Made by a program: the position numbers and the translations under genes
Source of the DNA: Elysia marginata
Taxonomy: Eukaryota; Mollusca; Gastropoda; Plakobranchidae
Direction: 5' to 3'
DNA: 32,173 nucleotides
NCBI GenBank assembly: GCA_019649035.1
Contig: BMAT01008732.1
Span: 2,276-34,448, forward strand
Shown: in pieces, positions 1-12,700 of the stretch
Numbering within the stretch: the first letter of the stretch is position 1
Layout: each line of letters starts with the position of its first letter
Notes under the pieces: generated by a model
The model's input: only the letters and a program-made list of their open reading frames with translations
What the model was told of the DNA's origin: nothing
Database searches by the model: none

Positions 1-665
1 TAAATAATACAGTATGTAATTAATGGGGGTTTTCATTTAGTGTATTCTTTGACAATCTTCATCTCTATCTTCGACTTTGGCCTCAGTTCAAATGACGATA
101 CTTATTCTTATGAAAGCTATGCTAAACATGTATTGAAGGAATTGAGCAATGGGTTAGGAATCAAAAGTTTATTATCATGATTACTTATGCCTTTTTTATC
201 AATGTTCGAATCTGAATCGCTTTCATTTATGCTCCCAATAATAAAAACGACAGATTATAGCGCTTTCAAATCGAAAATGAAAATGAAAAAAAAAACAACT
301 TTTAAAATAGATATTGACTGATATGAAACAAAGGTCAATATGCTTCAGTACGTGTATAATTTATGTTTGAGGTAAACAGTTGAATAATTTTGTATAATGT
401 TGGGAGGAAACATTAAAGATGATTATTTACAGAGATAAAAAGTTGTAAAAATTGTTGATCAACAAGAAAAGTAGTATTATAGTATTATTAACGAAAAACA
501 TTATTTTTAAGACAATGTATGTGAAAACATACTATTCTCTGCGTCTTTACAAATTAATGCAAAAGCAAAAAAAAAAATCGGCAATCAGCCACTCATAACC
601 ATCTTGTAGTCGATAATACTAGGACGCAAAGCATAAAATGTATTTCTCTACAAATTCACAAACTC

Positions 666-710
666 ATGGTAATGGAAATTAAAACCATATGAATTCATTT
701 CCATTACCAT
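666..710. repeat. Perfect 14-bp inverted repeat (hairpin)
   Basis: ATGGTAATGGAAAT at 666-679 is matched by its exact reverse complement at 697-710, with a 17-base spacer. No transposon or gene context is apparent. Confidence 0.7.
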
Positions 711-2774
711 AAAGACAAATGATTTTTATGTGATTTGCAATGAATGAAATGCAGCTTTTAATTTATTTAAGAATATGTCGACCGTTGACACGCCTTTCAA
801 AATTGTTTTTACAGGCTGAAATAAAAAATCTTCAATAAAGCCAATAATTCAACCCTAGAGTAAAACTTCTGTCACGAAACAAAACTGTTATTGAAGTCAA
901 CCATTCAGAGACGAAAATAGAAATACGTACTCAAAAGTTTGAAGGTGCGCTGTGGGGTAAAAACAAAAAACAAATAGACATTAATTAAAACCGAGAAACG
1001 CAGTTTGCTTTTGACACGCCAGTGAAGTAAATAATAATAACATTTTTTATGAATAACAACTTACTGGGTGTTTACTTAGAAAGCGGATTCATTGCTGAAA
1101 TAGATTAATTCACAGCGGTTTTATTAGTGTACCACGAACTGCTATATAGGCTAGCTGTATAAACATTAACTATTTATGGCAATAAACGCAATCGTTTTCT
1201 TAAATGTACGTTACAGTGGTTAAACAATTTGCATTTGGTAATGTTTTATAGGTCTTTTTTGCATTATAGTTGAATTCCTTCCTCTTTACTGCATGCAGAT
1301 ATTTATTTATTTAGTCAATAAAATGCCTCCTAAGTTACAAGTCCCACTGTAAACAGTTGACATGAGTTAATCTATTGAAGACATAATTCTTGGTTTTCTT
1401 TTCGATGGTGAAATAAAAAAAAAACCTTTAAAAACTCAAATTTCGTTGTTGTTTTTTTTCCACAAAATATTCTGGTATTTCCTGAACCAAAGACTAGATA
1501 TACTGAATTGGATCTCAATCAAATTCGACACTGTTTTATGCTTCAATTTTATTATATAAAGAATAAATTGTTTCGTAATTAGCAAAGACAATTCTACTAC
1601 TTATACGGCAGTAAATGTGTCTGAAACGGAGCCGTCTCTTGTCAGTTTAAAGATTCAAGGGCTTTTCAAACGGGAACAATAGAAAAAAAAATTTGAATTT
1701 GCTTAGTGGTATGTGTAATTATCTGACACGACCGTTCTGAGGTTGGAATTCGCTAGCATGCTGTATAATCGATCATGGCATCGCCCCCCCCCCCCTTCAA
1801 AAGCCGAAAATTCCTCACATATTTGTCTGACGGGGGAGACCAGAATGCGACTGCTATATGTTTCTGTTTGGCCACTAGACAGTTATAAACATTCATTATC
1901 AACACAAAGGTCCGCATCTCGCACCCAAGTGTATTTTTTTAAAAATAAAAATAAACCTTTAAAATTCCATATCATGACCTCTCCCTTTTTTCACACACAC
2001 CTGGGGACATCGCCGCTTTTTCCCATAAATTGGTTGTAAAAGAATACTATTGATGAAAGAATACGGTGTGAAGGAAAGGGGGCAAATGAACAAAAGTCAG
2101 TATAAAGTAATACAAAATCTTTACAAGCAAAGCTACTAAGATTGAAAGCAACCTTTATTGCTGTAAGTTGACGTAAGACGAGAACTGATATTGTTTCTTT
2201 AAATCAAATAATTTCCTTTGGAAGAATTTTAAGCCTACCCGCTTTACTCAAAAGAGAAAATACTTTGTTTTCCTTGTCACCTTTATAAGGCTAGCGGTTT
2301 CGTAGGATCGTGCGGATCATAAAGTCATTTTACGTTTTTGAACCCATGCAAAAATTATATAAATAAAAAACAATGTATTTATGATGCACTTAGTAATTAT
2401 GGCGAGCCTAATTGATTCATTACGTTTTATACACTTAGATTTAATCTAAAATACCTAAACTATTTCGCTTTGCAATTAGCCAGATTAAAGAGGGTTTTCG
2501 CTAACAATCAACCACATTTAGCATGTGTGAAGTTCACCAACAAGACTGGGCACAACTATTGAATGACAGAATTTAAAGTTTCCTCAGATTTCTCTAAGCT
2601 GTTTATAAAGGCGCAAACTAAATGAAACGAAAGTAAGTAGATCTAATTTTATAGGTTACGAGAGTTTCTATTGAAACAATATTTTTAGTTGTCAGTTCTT
2701 AAGAAATTTGCACGTATTTGTCCAGACATCAACTTCAAAATGTATGCAAACATCTATCAAGGATAGGAGATAAA

Positions 2775-2780
2775 TTTATT
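2775..2780 (-). promoter_or_regulatory. Candidate polyadenylation signal AATAAA
   Basis: This is the first canonical AATAAA on the minus strand that I find downstream of the stop at 3525; it would give a 3' UTR of roughly 750 nt. A weaker ATTAAA at 3075-3070 is closer. Which one is used cannot be decided from sequence. Confidence 0.25.
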
Positions 2781-3524
2781 TGAATAAATACTTATTCGTT
2801 TTTGGTGTTTAACTTTTTAAATATTGCGTTTAAACTTGGGAAAACTTGTGTGAGAAACCGGGGGTTCATAGGCGAATGATTTTACAACTTTGGTTTCACT
2901 TCTAAAGTCAGAGTCCAACTCTAACTAATTTTTTATATGAACAATTTCTCTTGCACTCTAAAAATGTTAATGAGTATAGGGCTGTTGCATGAACTTTCAA
3001 CAATTATTTAGAGTAGTTCCACTTGCGCAATGGTGAGTCTTTAGGCTTAGATTCAGCTTAGGGGTACTTTTTAATCAACTAACCGCAGCCACAGAAGAGC
3101 ACGCTGAGGGGGTCCACTTTTTAAGTATTTCACAAAAGGTAGGTTCGTTATGAAACAGCCCCATAAATTATGACACTTTACCTTTATCCTGTGGTCCATT
3201 TTTCCTAATTTTTTTCTTAAAAATAAATCAGAAATGTATGAAAAAAACCATCGGTTAACACCGGTTGCAACATTCAAACTACCCCGTACAAGCACTCAAC
3301 GGTAAATAATGGCTTTACACTATCAACATAGTCTGTGAGGACTGTAATGAACATTTATAGAGATAAAACATACATGAGATGTTTGAGAAAACCATAATCA
3401 TGTAACACACTCATCTACAGTCTTCGACCATAAGCTCTTGTGCTCACTGAAAGCTAAACCCGCTGCGCATGTCTGAGTTCTCCAAAAAAAAAAAAAAAAC
3501 CATTTGAAACATCCTCAGCACACT

Positions 3525-3701
3525 CTACAACCTCGCCGTCAATGGCATGGTTTCCTGCTGCCTACTGCCTCTGATGCTGCTTCTTAGACGCTTCTTGACT
3601 TTTCTGCTTCTGATATTTACTTTAATCTGTCGGATAATGGTGATCACCTCCTCCACCGGGGCCATCACGATCACCGCCAAGGCCATGATGAGCGCCCACA
3701 C
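3525..3701 (-). CDS. DUR3-like gene, exon 13: last helix, basic tail and stop (residues 758-815)
   Basis: Encodes the last membrane segment (VWALIMALAVIVMAPVEEV) and then a strongly basic cytosolic tail (KVNIRSRKVKKRLRSSIRG) ending TARL and TAG at 3527-3525. It joins exon 12 in phase 0 after an acceptor ending GTCGTGTAG. The exon has no long open frame of its own around it; I found it by splice phase and by continuity of the final SSS helix. Confidence 0.88.
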   Translation of the reverse strand: MWALIMALAVIVMAPVEEVITIIRQIKVNIRSRKVKKRLRSSIRGSRQQETMPLTARL

Positions 3702-6700
3702 CTACACGACACGAACAGATGTATAGAGAGGAAAGAAATAGAGACTTATTATTTCATTTGAGGTGCAGAATCCCCACAAAATGAATCTGGTCGCCAAAAT
3801 TTGATATTTATATTTGAGAAAAATTCTTTAAAATCGATTTATAGTGGTGGGAAAATTATGTTAAAATCTTAGTAGTTATGCCATGTAGTTATAGTTATCT
3901 CATTTAGAAGAGTAATGTTCAGGGAGATCGTTGAAAAACAACGAACTAATGACCATTCATCACAGCACTTTTTGAGAGAAGAACGACCTGTCTTTAATAA
4001 TTTTCTATTTTTTAAAAGTAATTAAAGTTGATTTTGTGAATAAACAAAATTTTGTTTGCATACGGGAGTGATATCTTCTACGACCGCCAGTTTCTGGGAG
4101 AGTTGGATGGTAATTGTTGTTGCACAAAGGCGCAAGCATCATTACACCTTTGTTTGTTAAAAAAAAAATTTGGAACTTTCACATGTAATAGATATTATAG
4201 CCGTATGTCATAATAATATAATTTCGAACGGTACCACGTACATACGACTTTTATATTTTTGTTCACAACTTCGCCAATTTCGGCGTCACAAGTCAAGATC
4301 GAGAGGAAAATATGCGAGAGATCTAGGGAGCTATAGCTATGTAAAAAAAACCGCATTTAGAAAAAAAGTTAAAAAAAAAATATGGTTATAGTCTTTAACC
4401 GCCGAAGGCAGTGCAAAGACATTAAATATTTCCCCCGGCAGGCTAATACACGCTAAAGAAAATTCAACTCAGATTTCAGAGCATTAAAGTACGACTGCCT
4501 CTAAGGTGCTCAAATACTAACATTCCATAAATTTCAAACAATGCCTTCAGCCAGGTACCTATTTTACAGGCAGATTGAAGAAAATGGGGATAAATTGCTT
4601 TCTTAGGAAATTACAACATGCGTTTGGGTTGTGTTCGAACCCTCAACCGCCGGATCACGAGTCCGACGCGCTAACCACTGTGACTGAGCCACACCGCTCC
4701 ACCCTTATAACCCTATGTAATACCACTCGAAAGACAGTATGGAGGAGATGCACACACCTGTAGCGCCACAACCCAAATCTCGAACTGTGCCTCTGAAAGC
4801 ACGTGTAGTGTCGCCATGATGCCCGGTATGATGACCACGAAAAGACTCAGACTAACAGCCCCACCAATGTAGGCCACGAGTTTTGCAGTGCGGAACACCT
4901 GAATGGGAAAACAGATTTTGGGTGAAAAAAGTTTACTTTTTACCTTTTAAAACATGTGGACTGTATGTTTTGCTCATGCATTGGAAGTGAAGAGAAAGTG
5001 AAGTGAGGTACTGTGGATGTTCTCTACAAGCTGAAAGTAAATTTAGATTTTTAAGATAATTTTGTTAAAACGCCTTGCTTGCCAAGAAAGAAAACAGTTA
5101 AAAAAAACAGTAAAGATTTTAGGGTAGCAAGAAGAGTATTCAAGATTTTGAAAGCATTTAAGTTCCTATAAGTGTTGACAAAAACCAAGGTTTACGTTGT
5201 AAACTTTTATTAGGTAGGTAAAATATAACTCTGTACATTTCTTACAGCTTAAATGATTGTAAAAGGACAACAACTCAGTGGTCTATGTTGCTGAAACGCG
5301 CTTATACAATAAAATTTTACTGGCAATTAGACTCACCTTATCCAGTTCTTCATACGATGGCTTTTCATCATCTCCCAGTTGCGGAAAGTCCTCTTTAAAT
5401 TTCTCAGACCAGGGCTTGAGAGGGTTGTCAATATCTCTTGCTTTCTGCCACTCCATAAATGCATCTTTTGAATTCTTGATCTGAAACAATAATACAACAA
5501 AGATTGCGTTTTGATGATAAAATATTCTCATACTCCTTACTTGTTAAAGTTTAAACAACTGTTTATATTTTGTTATAATAAATCATAGTTCCATTTTATA
5601 GTTCTGTAAAAAGGTACGAGAGTGAACTATACACGATGATAAGAAAAATGGCGCAAGAAATATGATTTAAAAAACTTACTTACAACTATGTAACCGTATA
5701 AATCAAATGTAAAACTGCATATCTATGGAAATATGATAACTCCTGCAAACATTACAAAACTTTACCTTATGAGTAAAAAGGGACACAGCGACAGTCAGAA
5801 ACAGAGACAGCCCAAATGCTGTACAAGAACCCGCCAGAACCGCATAATCTTGGGATGTGTTTCTCAAAAAGTTGCCAAGTCCGCCCTCATAAGTGGACGC
5901 CAAAATGAGATTCGCCGTTATTCCGCCGAAAATTCCAGATAGACCACCTGCAAGACAGAAAAGAGAAAATATTGAGCCGATGAAATAATGAAAACACAGG
6001 TTTCATTTCTACTGGGACGCGAAATATTGTGATAAAAATATATGACAAGGAAGGAAGAAGTTCTAGTCCACATCTTGTTGTTCTTTCGCGTCACACGCAG
6101 TCTAAGTATCGGACATAGACCGGATAATGGCTATGATTCATTTCAACTTTCAAACGATGGCGCGCCCTTGTGAAAGGTTACATATGATTTTAATATGGAT
6201 ATGATGTTTTAATAGTCAACGGTCCAGAAACAGTAATTGACTTTATGAGTAAAGTCGTCTGAAAAAATCATTACATTTTCAGCTCACACTATCTTGGGTC
6301 AGATAATTATGTACTCACCTACAGTGACACCGATCCCTGAAGTCTTGGTCCACAGTACAGTCAGAAGTGCTGGTGGGAATGAGGGTGTCGTCAGAATGAA
6401 ACCGACCATCATGACGTAGTTGAGGTCAACGCCAGTGACCAGTGTAGCCAAGCCAAGAGGTATAAGGAAGATGGTTACCCACAGAATACACCAAGACTTG
6501 AAGCTCACAAGAGAGTCCAAATAAGCACGGTAGTCTCCATGCAGCTCACACCTAAACAAAAGGATTGAAGGGTATAAAGTAGGCCTAATTATATCTTAGG
6601 AAAATGTGAAACAATGTATTTCCAGCATATCGTTCTGATGATACGCTGTATTGAAAAAAAAGTTTTATCAACAGATGCTGTTTTACTTAAAAAAAAACAC

Positions 6701-9700
6701 GCACATCAATTTTAAAAGTGGTGCTTCACTTTAATTCACTGTAAATTGCATGATCTGAAACCTTCTGAAAATGTTGAGGTCCTTTCTGTGAAAACGCAAA
6801 CTTTAAAATCTTTGCCGACAAGAACATAGTCATAATTGTTCTTTGGCAGTGCAGCTGGTGACTCGTTTCTCAAATTTTATTGCAATATTGTGTACGTACA
6901 TCTACGCTCGTATATAAGGACTAAAGTATACACAGATCTAAAATCTAAAGAGTTTGTCAATGTTATTTATCACGAGCCCAATACCGTATCAAAGCATCAA
7001 AGAACACACTGTTTTATATTGAAGCAAAATAAAAGGCCAAAACAACACAAAACCAAAACCAAAATGATCCTTACATATAGATTCTCTGCTTGTTGAGATC
7101 TCGCTCTGAGAGGAGTCGTTGCAGATCTTCATAACACTCGGCACATTCCGTCGCTGGTACACACTGACAGCACTCCACTTCTCGGTCGTCATACGAGTTG
7201 CCGTGGCTGTTCTCTTTACCTCCATTACTTACTTTTTCAAGCTTTAGCTCTCCACACAGGACACACTGGCTGGGGCTTTGTTCCTTTTTACTGGAATAAA
7301 GATACAGAGGGAAACAGATAGAAGCCAAACCCTTCACGATCTTATCAATATTATAAATATTCTCTTTTCATTATTTTCCATTAAACAAGGACGTACACGA
7401 TTTTTTGGTCTATTTATTTGCAATGTTAGGAAGAAAAAGATTGATTAAAAAATAGACTCCAGTTATGCTGCGCTATATGAATACATATTAGTGAAAAAAA
7501 AGCTTTGTAAATTATCAAAACTTAAGTTTTTCATATAATGTTGAAGGAAAATCGCATTGTGCATATATTATGCCATAAGATAAAACTCAAGAAGCATACA
7601 GCCATTCTTTTATTTGATATCGTTTAAATCGAAGGACACATTGAAATGTGCGAAACAACTTTTTAAAGGAGAAAAAAATCAACATTACCGACAAAGCAAC
7701 ATAAAAAGAACCAACGCAAACTTCCGAGTTTGCTCACCTGAATGGATTGATATGAGTCTGGTAGATGTCATAAACGATGATAGAGGAAACGGCCATAACC
7801 TCTCCTGACCCCGACGACATGACAGCCATGATAAGCATTGTGAGTACCAAGTACGATCCTACCGTTCCCATCTCTGTTTGGGCCATAAACACAGTCACAA
7901 GGCCTGGAAAGGAAAAAAAAAACAACAAAAAAAATAAAGGTAAACTGTAAGACCTTAAAAAGAAAAAAATATCAGCAAAAAAAAAAACAACAACAACAAA
8001 AAAAAACCAGTAGGGACACAATAGGTAAAATGTCAGACCGGGAAGGAAAAAAAAAAGAAAGAACTCACAAAAGGCAAATGTTAGAACAGCATTTATTCGA
8101 AAGTAATATATTTTTTATTTTTCTCGACAGAAAATATTTTCTTAACTTTGATTAAAATATTAGTTAAAGCGACATGTGTCAATGAAGTGTTTAATTTTTC
8201 TGTCAGAAGTAAAACTATCAATTTTACGTAAAAGTCAAACATATATATATTTAAAAAAAAAATTTTTACGTACCCTCCGAGTAGGTGCAGATAACTCTAC
8301 ATGTCTCTGAGAGCAAATGGCACCAATAAAATTTTTCCAAGCATCCCTATCCTAGGCAAGCCATTTTAGCTCATTCCATGTTTTGTTAGCCCCTGATCTT
8401 ACATCGTCCACAGTGACTGTCCTCCTCCATGTACCTCGCGGTCTACCTCTATCTCTTTTCCCCTGCGGGTTCCAAGTTAGTGCTATAAATGGGTGGCGAT
8501 TTTTGACAATTCGAAGTACATGTCCGAGCCATCTCCATCTTATAGTTTTAATTTCCTCTACAATTGGATTTATTAGTTTTTTCTACTATCCTCTTTTTGT
8601 GACCCCATGCTCCCAACAAATGCCCAATATTCTTCTAAGACATCTCCGCTCAAATCTTCCGAGTCTGCTCTCTATTTATTTTTTTTGTTATCCATGTATC
8701 TGCTGCATATAGGAGGACTTATCGAACGTATGAACTGTGTATTTTTAGCTTTGTAGCTTCATTTATTTGCCCCCATTTCCAAATGGTATATAGGCGCTGA
8801 AAAGCGATAGAGGCCATTGCAATTCTGGATGGGATTTCTCTGTTTGTGTCCTCGTCCGCGTTGAGGTAGCTACCTAAGTACTTAAACTCATTTACATTTT
8901 CCAGGACCATTTTGTTTATTTGCACTCCGGTGGCTGCGTTTGCATTTATTCTCATTATCTTAGAAATAGATTGATTAATTTGAGTCCAGCTTTTATTACA
9001 TGCACTTCTATTTGGGTGTTTTTCTCCTGCATAACTTTGCGTGAATGCGATAACAGGGCAATGTCATCAGCAAAGTCATCTTCAAGAAGATTAAAAGCGT
9101 TCCATGTAATTCCTCTTGGTTTTTGAGCTGTTGTTTTTTTTTCAATAGGCAGTGAATGACTTATAGGAAGAGGTTTGGAGATACGACACATCCCTGTCGG
9201 ACACCTGACTTAACTGTAAACCATTCACTGTGTTGCCCTCTGTGTCTAACGCAAAATTGGTTATCAGCATACATATCGGACAAGATTTTGATGATCTTTA
9301 GTGGAACTCCATACGATTGAGGTATCATCCATAAAATTCCATGAAGTCACTGTCAAATGCCTTTTCAAAGTCGATAAACTTTACATAAATAGATGAGTTT
9401 TATTCTAGGGATTGCCAAATAATGGTGCGGAGCACAAAAAGCTGGTCCGTGCATGATCTCCCCTCTCTAAACCCGGCCTGTTTCTCTCTTAGAACCTTGT
9501 CAATTTTTGATTTGATTCTATACAACATCACCCTGCAAAATATCTTACCTGGTACAGAGAGAAGGTTCATGTCTCTCAAGATTCCACACTGCGATAAATC
9601 TTCGTTTTCGGCAGTTTTACAATAATACCTTTCTTTCAAGCTTCGGGAACTTATTCATCTGTCCACACCCTCTAGAAAAGTTCCACCAGCCACTTAGTAC

Positions 9701-12700
9701 TCATTTCTGGGTCATATTTTAACATATCTGTTGTTATATTATCATCTTAAGGTGCTCTATTGCTTTTACTGTCACTTATAGCTTTCTCTTTTTCTTTGCA
9801 GGTGATTTGCCCTATTTTCGTCTCTAATTCTCTGGCACTTCTTCCTACGTCCGCCGACTGTTCTGGGTCAGGTCTGTTAAGAATTTTTTTTAAATTTTCT
9901 GCCCAACGAGTGTACTGATCCACCTATCTAGTGATAGCCTTTCCGTTTTTTTGTCCTTGAAAACTTAGGTTTTGCCAAAACCTGGGCTGGTAAGTTCGCG
10001 TGTGATTTTGTATAAGGTTTGTGTCTCCCTGTGCAGCTGCTGCCTGAGCCACTGTGACTTTAAAGTAGGAAAAAGGTGTACCTCAAAACGCCTATCTCTT
10101 AGTACTTGCTCATGATGCTGTTCTTTTAAATTTACAGTGCAGTACTTTCTGCTGTGTTGCCGGTTTTAACTAACTTATCATATGCAAAGTTCTCTCCAAA
10201 TAAGTCTGAAAAACTATAAACATTAATGTACACTGGGTTCAACGCGCAAAAAAATTCAAGAGAAAGAAATAAATTGTAAAATATGCTTTTATAACTACAT
10301 CTTTTTCATTCTCACCAGGAAAACATCTAAAGGCATCTAAATCACTACCCCTGAGACAGCATAATAACTCAACCTCCCTCTCATCAACTTACCTGAGCCT
10401 GTGTCATCAGCCCTGATTTAAAATACACGAGGTCTAATAAGAAAACACCCGAACCAATATCTTTCATATCCTAGTTTGAGATTCCACCTCTATCAGTATC
10501 TCTCAAATTCCACTTTGAGGGCCCACATCTATCAATACTGTCCAAGTTCCAGTTCGGAAACTTACCTACATAAACATCGTTAAGTTTCAGTTTGAAAACC
10601 CTCATATATCAATATCATCAAACTTTCAGTTCGACAACCCACCTATATCAATATCTTCCATGTTCCAGTTCGAGAGCCGAACTTTATCAATATTACCCAC
10701 TTTCCGGTTTAAAAACCCGTCTGAATCACAGCCGCTCAGTTCCACATTGAAAACCCACCTGAATCAATGTCCCCGAGGTCCAGCTCCAGTGCACTGCTAT
10801 TGCCAGCTCCGGCTGTTTTGGCCAGGTAACCGAGTCCTAGTGTGGTCCCAATAGTTGACGGGATAGCAAACCAGATGTAGGTCGCGGCAAAGAACCCGAG
10901 CACTCCCTGAACTGGCTTAGCCGCAATGCGGGATTGCCAGGACGCTTGGTCGCAGAAAGTGATGGACGCAGTCGCGAAAAAGCCCTGAACAGCCCAGATG
11001 ATGGCGCCCTTCGACCAAAACGTGAGGTAACTCCTGGGAACGGATGGAACTTTTGAGAGAACTGACTTCATCTATAGCCTATGGTATCAGTCTTTGAGAA
11101 TAATGTGCTCTTTTATGAGCGGTAACCTGATATTCACCAAGCCAGTAAGTTCAGATCAGAAAGTTCAAGAGAAAGAAAGAAATTGTAAAATATGCTTTTA
11201 TAACAATATCTTTTTCTTTTTCTGGTTTCCACTTTTTGGGATTAATGTAGAAGTGCCCTGCAGATATCCCTGGTGTTCATAGCGTTTCAGACTACCGGCC
11301 GTTGTAAAATACAAACCCTAATGAAATGAGCTGAAATGTTTGAATACTTGCTTAAATTATGGGAAAGATAAAGAGGTATGGGGAATCAAGAAAACTCACA
11401 GAGACTTCCATAGGATAACTTAAGTTAAATAGTTAGAAAAAGGCCAAATTTCATACGAGGAACGTGGCCTCCTGTTCTCCGTCTAAGAGAACATTCAATG
11501 GGTTTTGCGATATTCGATCGCTGATGCAACGGCTCAACATAAAAAAGAGCCAATATAGATCTAGATTCTGTGTTCGTCAAAATACCTATTAAGACAAAAA
11601 GCCAGAAATTCTCGTTAACTAGCCGAGAAAGATTTAGATCTAGATTTGTGCCTGTCTTCTACAGATGTAACGGCGACAAAATCATCCTCAGCTGTTCTAA
11701 ATAACTCTGCATTAGAATTAGACTAGTCCATATAGATTAAGATATTCCGCATTAGATGTTTATAAAATTTTTAAGAAGTAGAAAATATTAATCAAGGGCA
11801 ACAAAATGTATGGAGGAGGGGGAAGAAGGGTGAGGGACAAGTTGATGAAAATAGATGCAAAAAGAGACGGGGTGGGAATTGGGAGCGGAAGCGAATAAAA
11901 AAGAAGAACTTGGCAGCATGAAATCATTAAGGGAAGAGGAGTAGTAAAGACAAAGGACGGGGAGAAGAAACAATGGGTGACAGACGTATAGGGGTTGAAA
12001 TAGATTAGAGATGAGAGGAGAAACAGTAATAAGAAAGTGTGAAAAGGAGATGGAAGAAACTCAAGCAAAAAAAGAACAGAATTTAGTGGGATGTAGATAG
12101 GCCAAAAGAGAAGACTGATTCGGCATAGCACATGAACAGAAGCCAATGTGTAATCAGTAAGTGTGACTTAACAATAACAAAGAACTTATGTAAGTGGCTT
12201 GCTACTGGTGATAACTATCAGTTGCAAAACAAACTAGATCTAGAGTAGTTTACATTTCGTGGACTGGCAGCCCAAGGGTTAAAGGACCATCTACAGTAGG
12301 GTATAGAGAATCAAGATAAACAAAAATTATCTTGCCACACCCTTCCTCTGAACTAAATGTTTTATGGGACTGCAATTTAAGTTTATTGTTCTTTTCCATA
12401 CAATTCTGTATACAAAATGCAACACACCAAGAAAACCTGAATAAGAAACGTTATTACAATGGTTCGAACTGATCAATCTTCGACCCTAAACGTTTTACTG
12501 TCAGCCCTACAAAGAAAAAAAACCCAACAAATTTGTAATCCAAATTATTATCTGACAAAAAAAAAACCAGAATGTTAAACTTGCAAATTTTAACATCATA
12601 TCTTTTGGTCTCTGTATTTTACAGTCCAGGCTAAAGTCGAATTCAAATGCGAACTTTCAAGCATTGTTGAATTAAAATCTTAGGTCATGCAAACGGGAAA

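Larger units (their letters stand above)
1..3524. other. 3' UTR and downstream intergenic DNA
   Basis: No credible coding sequence. Open frames are short and lack splice support or family similarity. It contains the hairpin at 666-710, a 12-base C-run at 1784-1795 and an A-run just below the stop codon (about 3484-3499). The first few hundred bases below 3525 should be 3' UTR. Confidence 0.6.
7904..10758 (-). other. Intron 6
   Basis: A 2855-bp intron containing, from its 5' end: the 39-bp repeat array, one 52-bp direct repeat copy, a decayed LINE, and a long T-rich tract with partly duplicated sequence before the acceptor (about 7905-8060). Confidence 0.85.

Noticed and set aside
1743..2039. 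98-codon plus-strand frame around the C-run
   Set aside because: Low complexity, no domain, no splice context.
4628..4700. Possible functional tRNA gene
   Set aside because: The head is imperfect, the anticodon region does not fit a proper cloverleaf with an acceptor stem, and a SINE body follows.
8383..8712. 109-codon open frame on the plus strand
   Set aside because: It is the antisense of the LINE C-terminal region.
11760..12146. 128-codon open frame on the minus strand
   Set aside because: It lies in a pyrimidine-rich tract that lacks stop codons for compositional reasons; the residues are Leu, Phe, Ser and Pro throughout and no splice sites fit.
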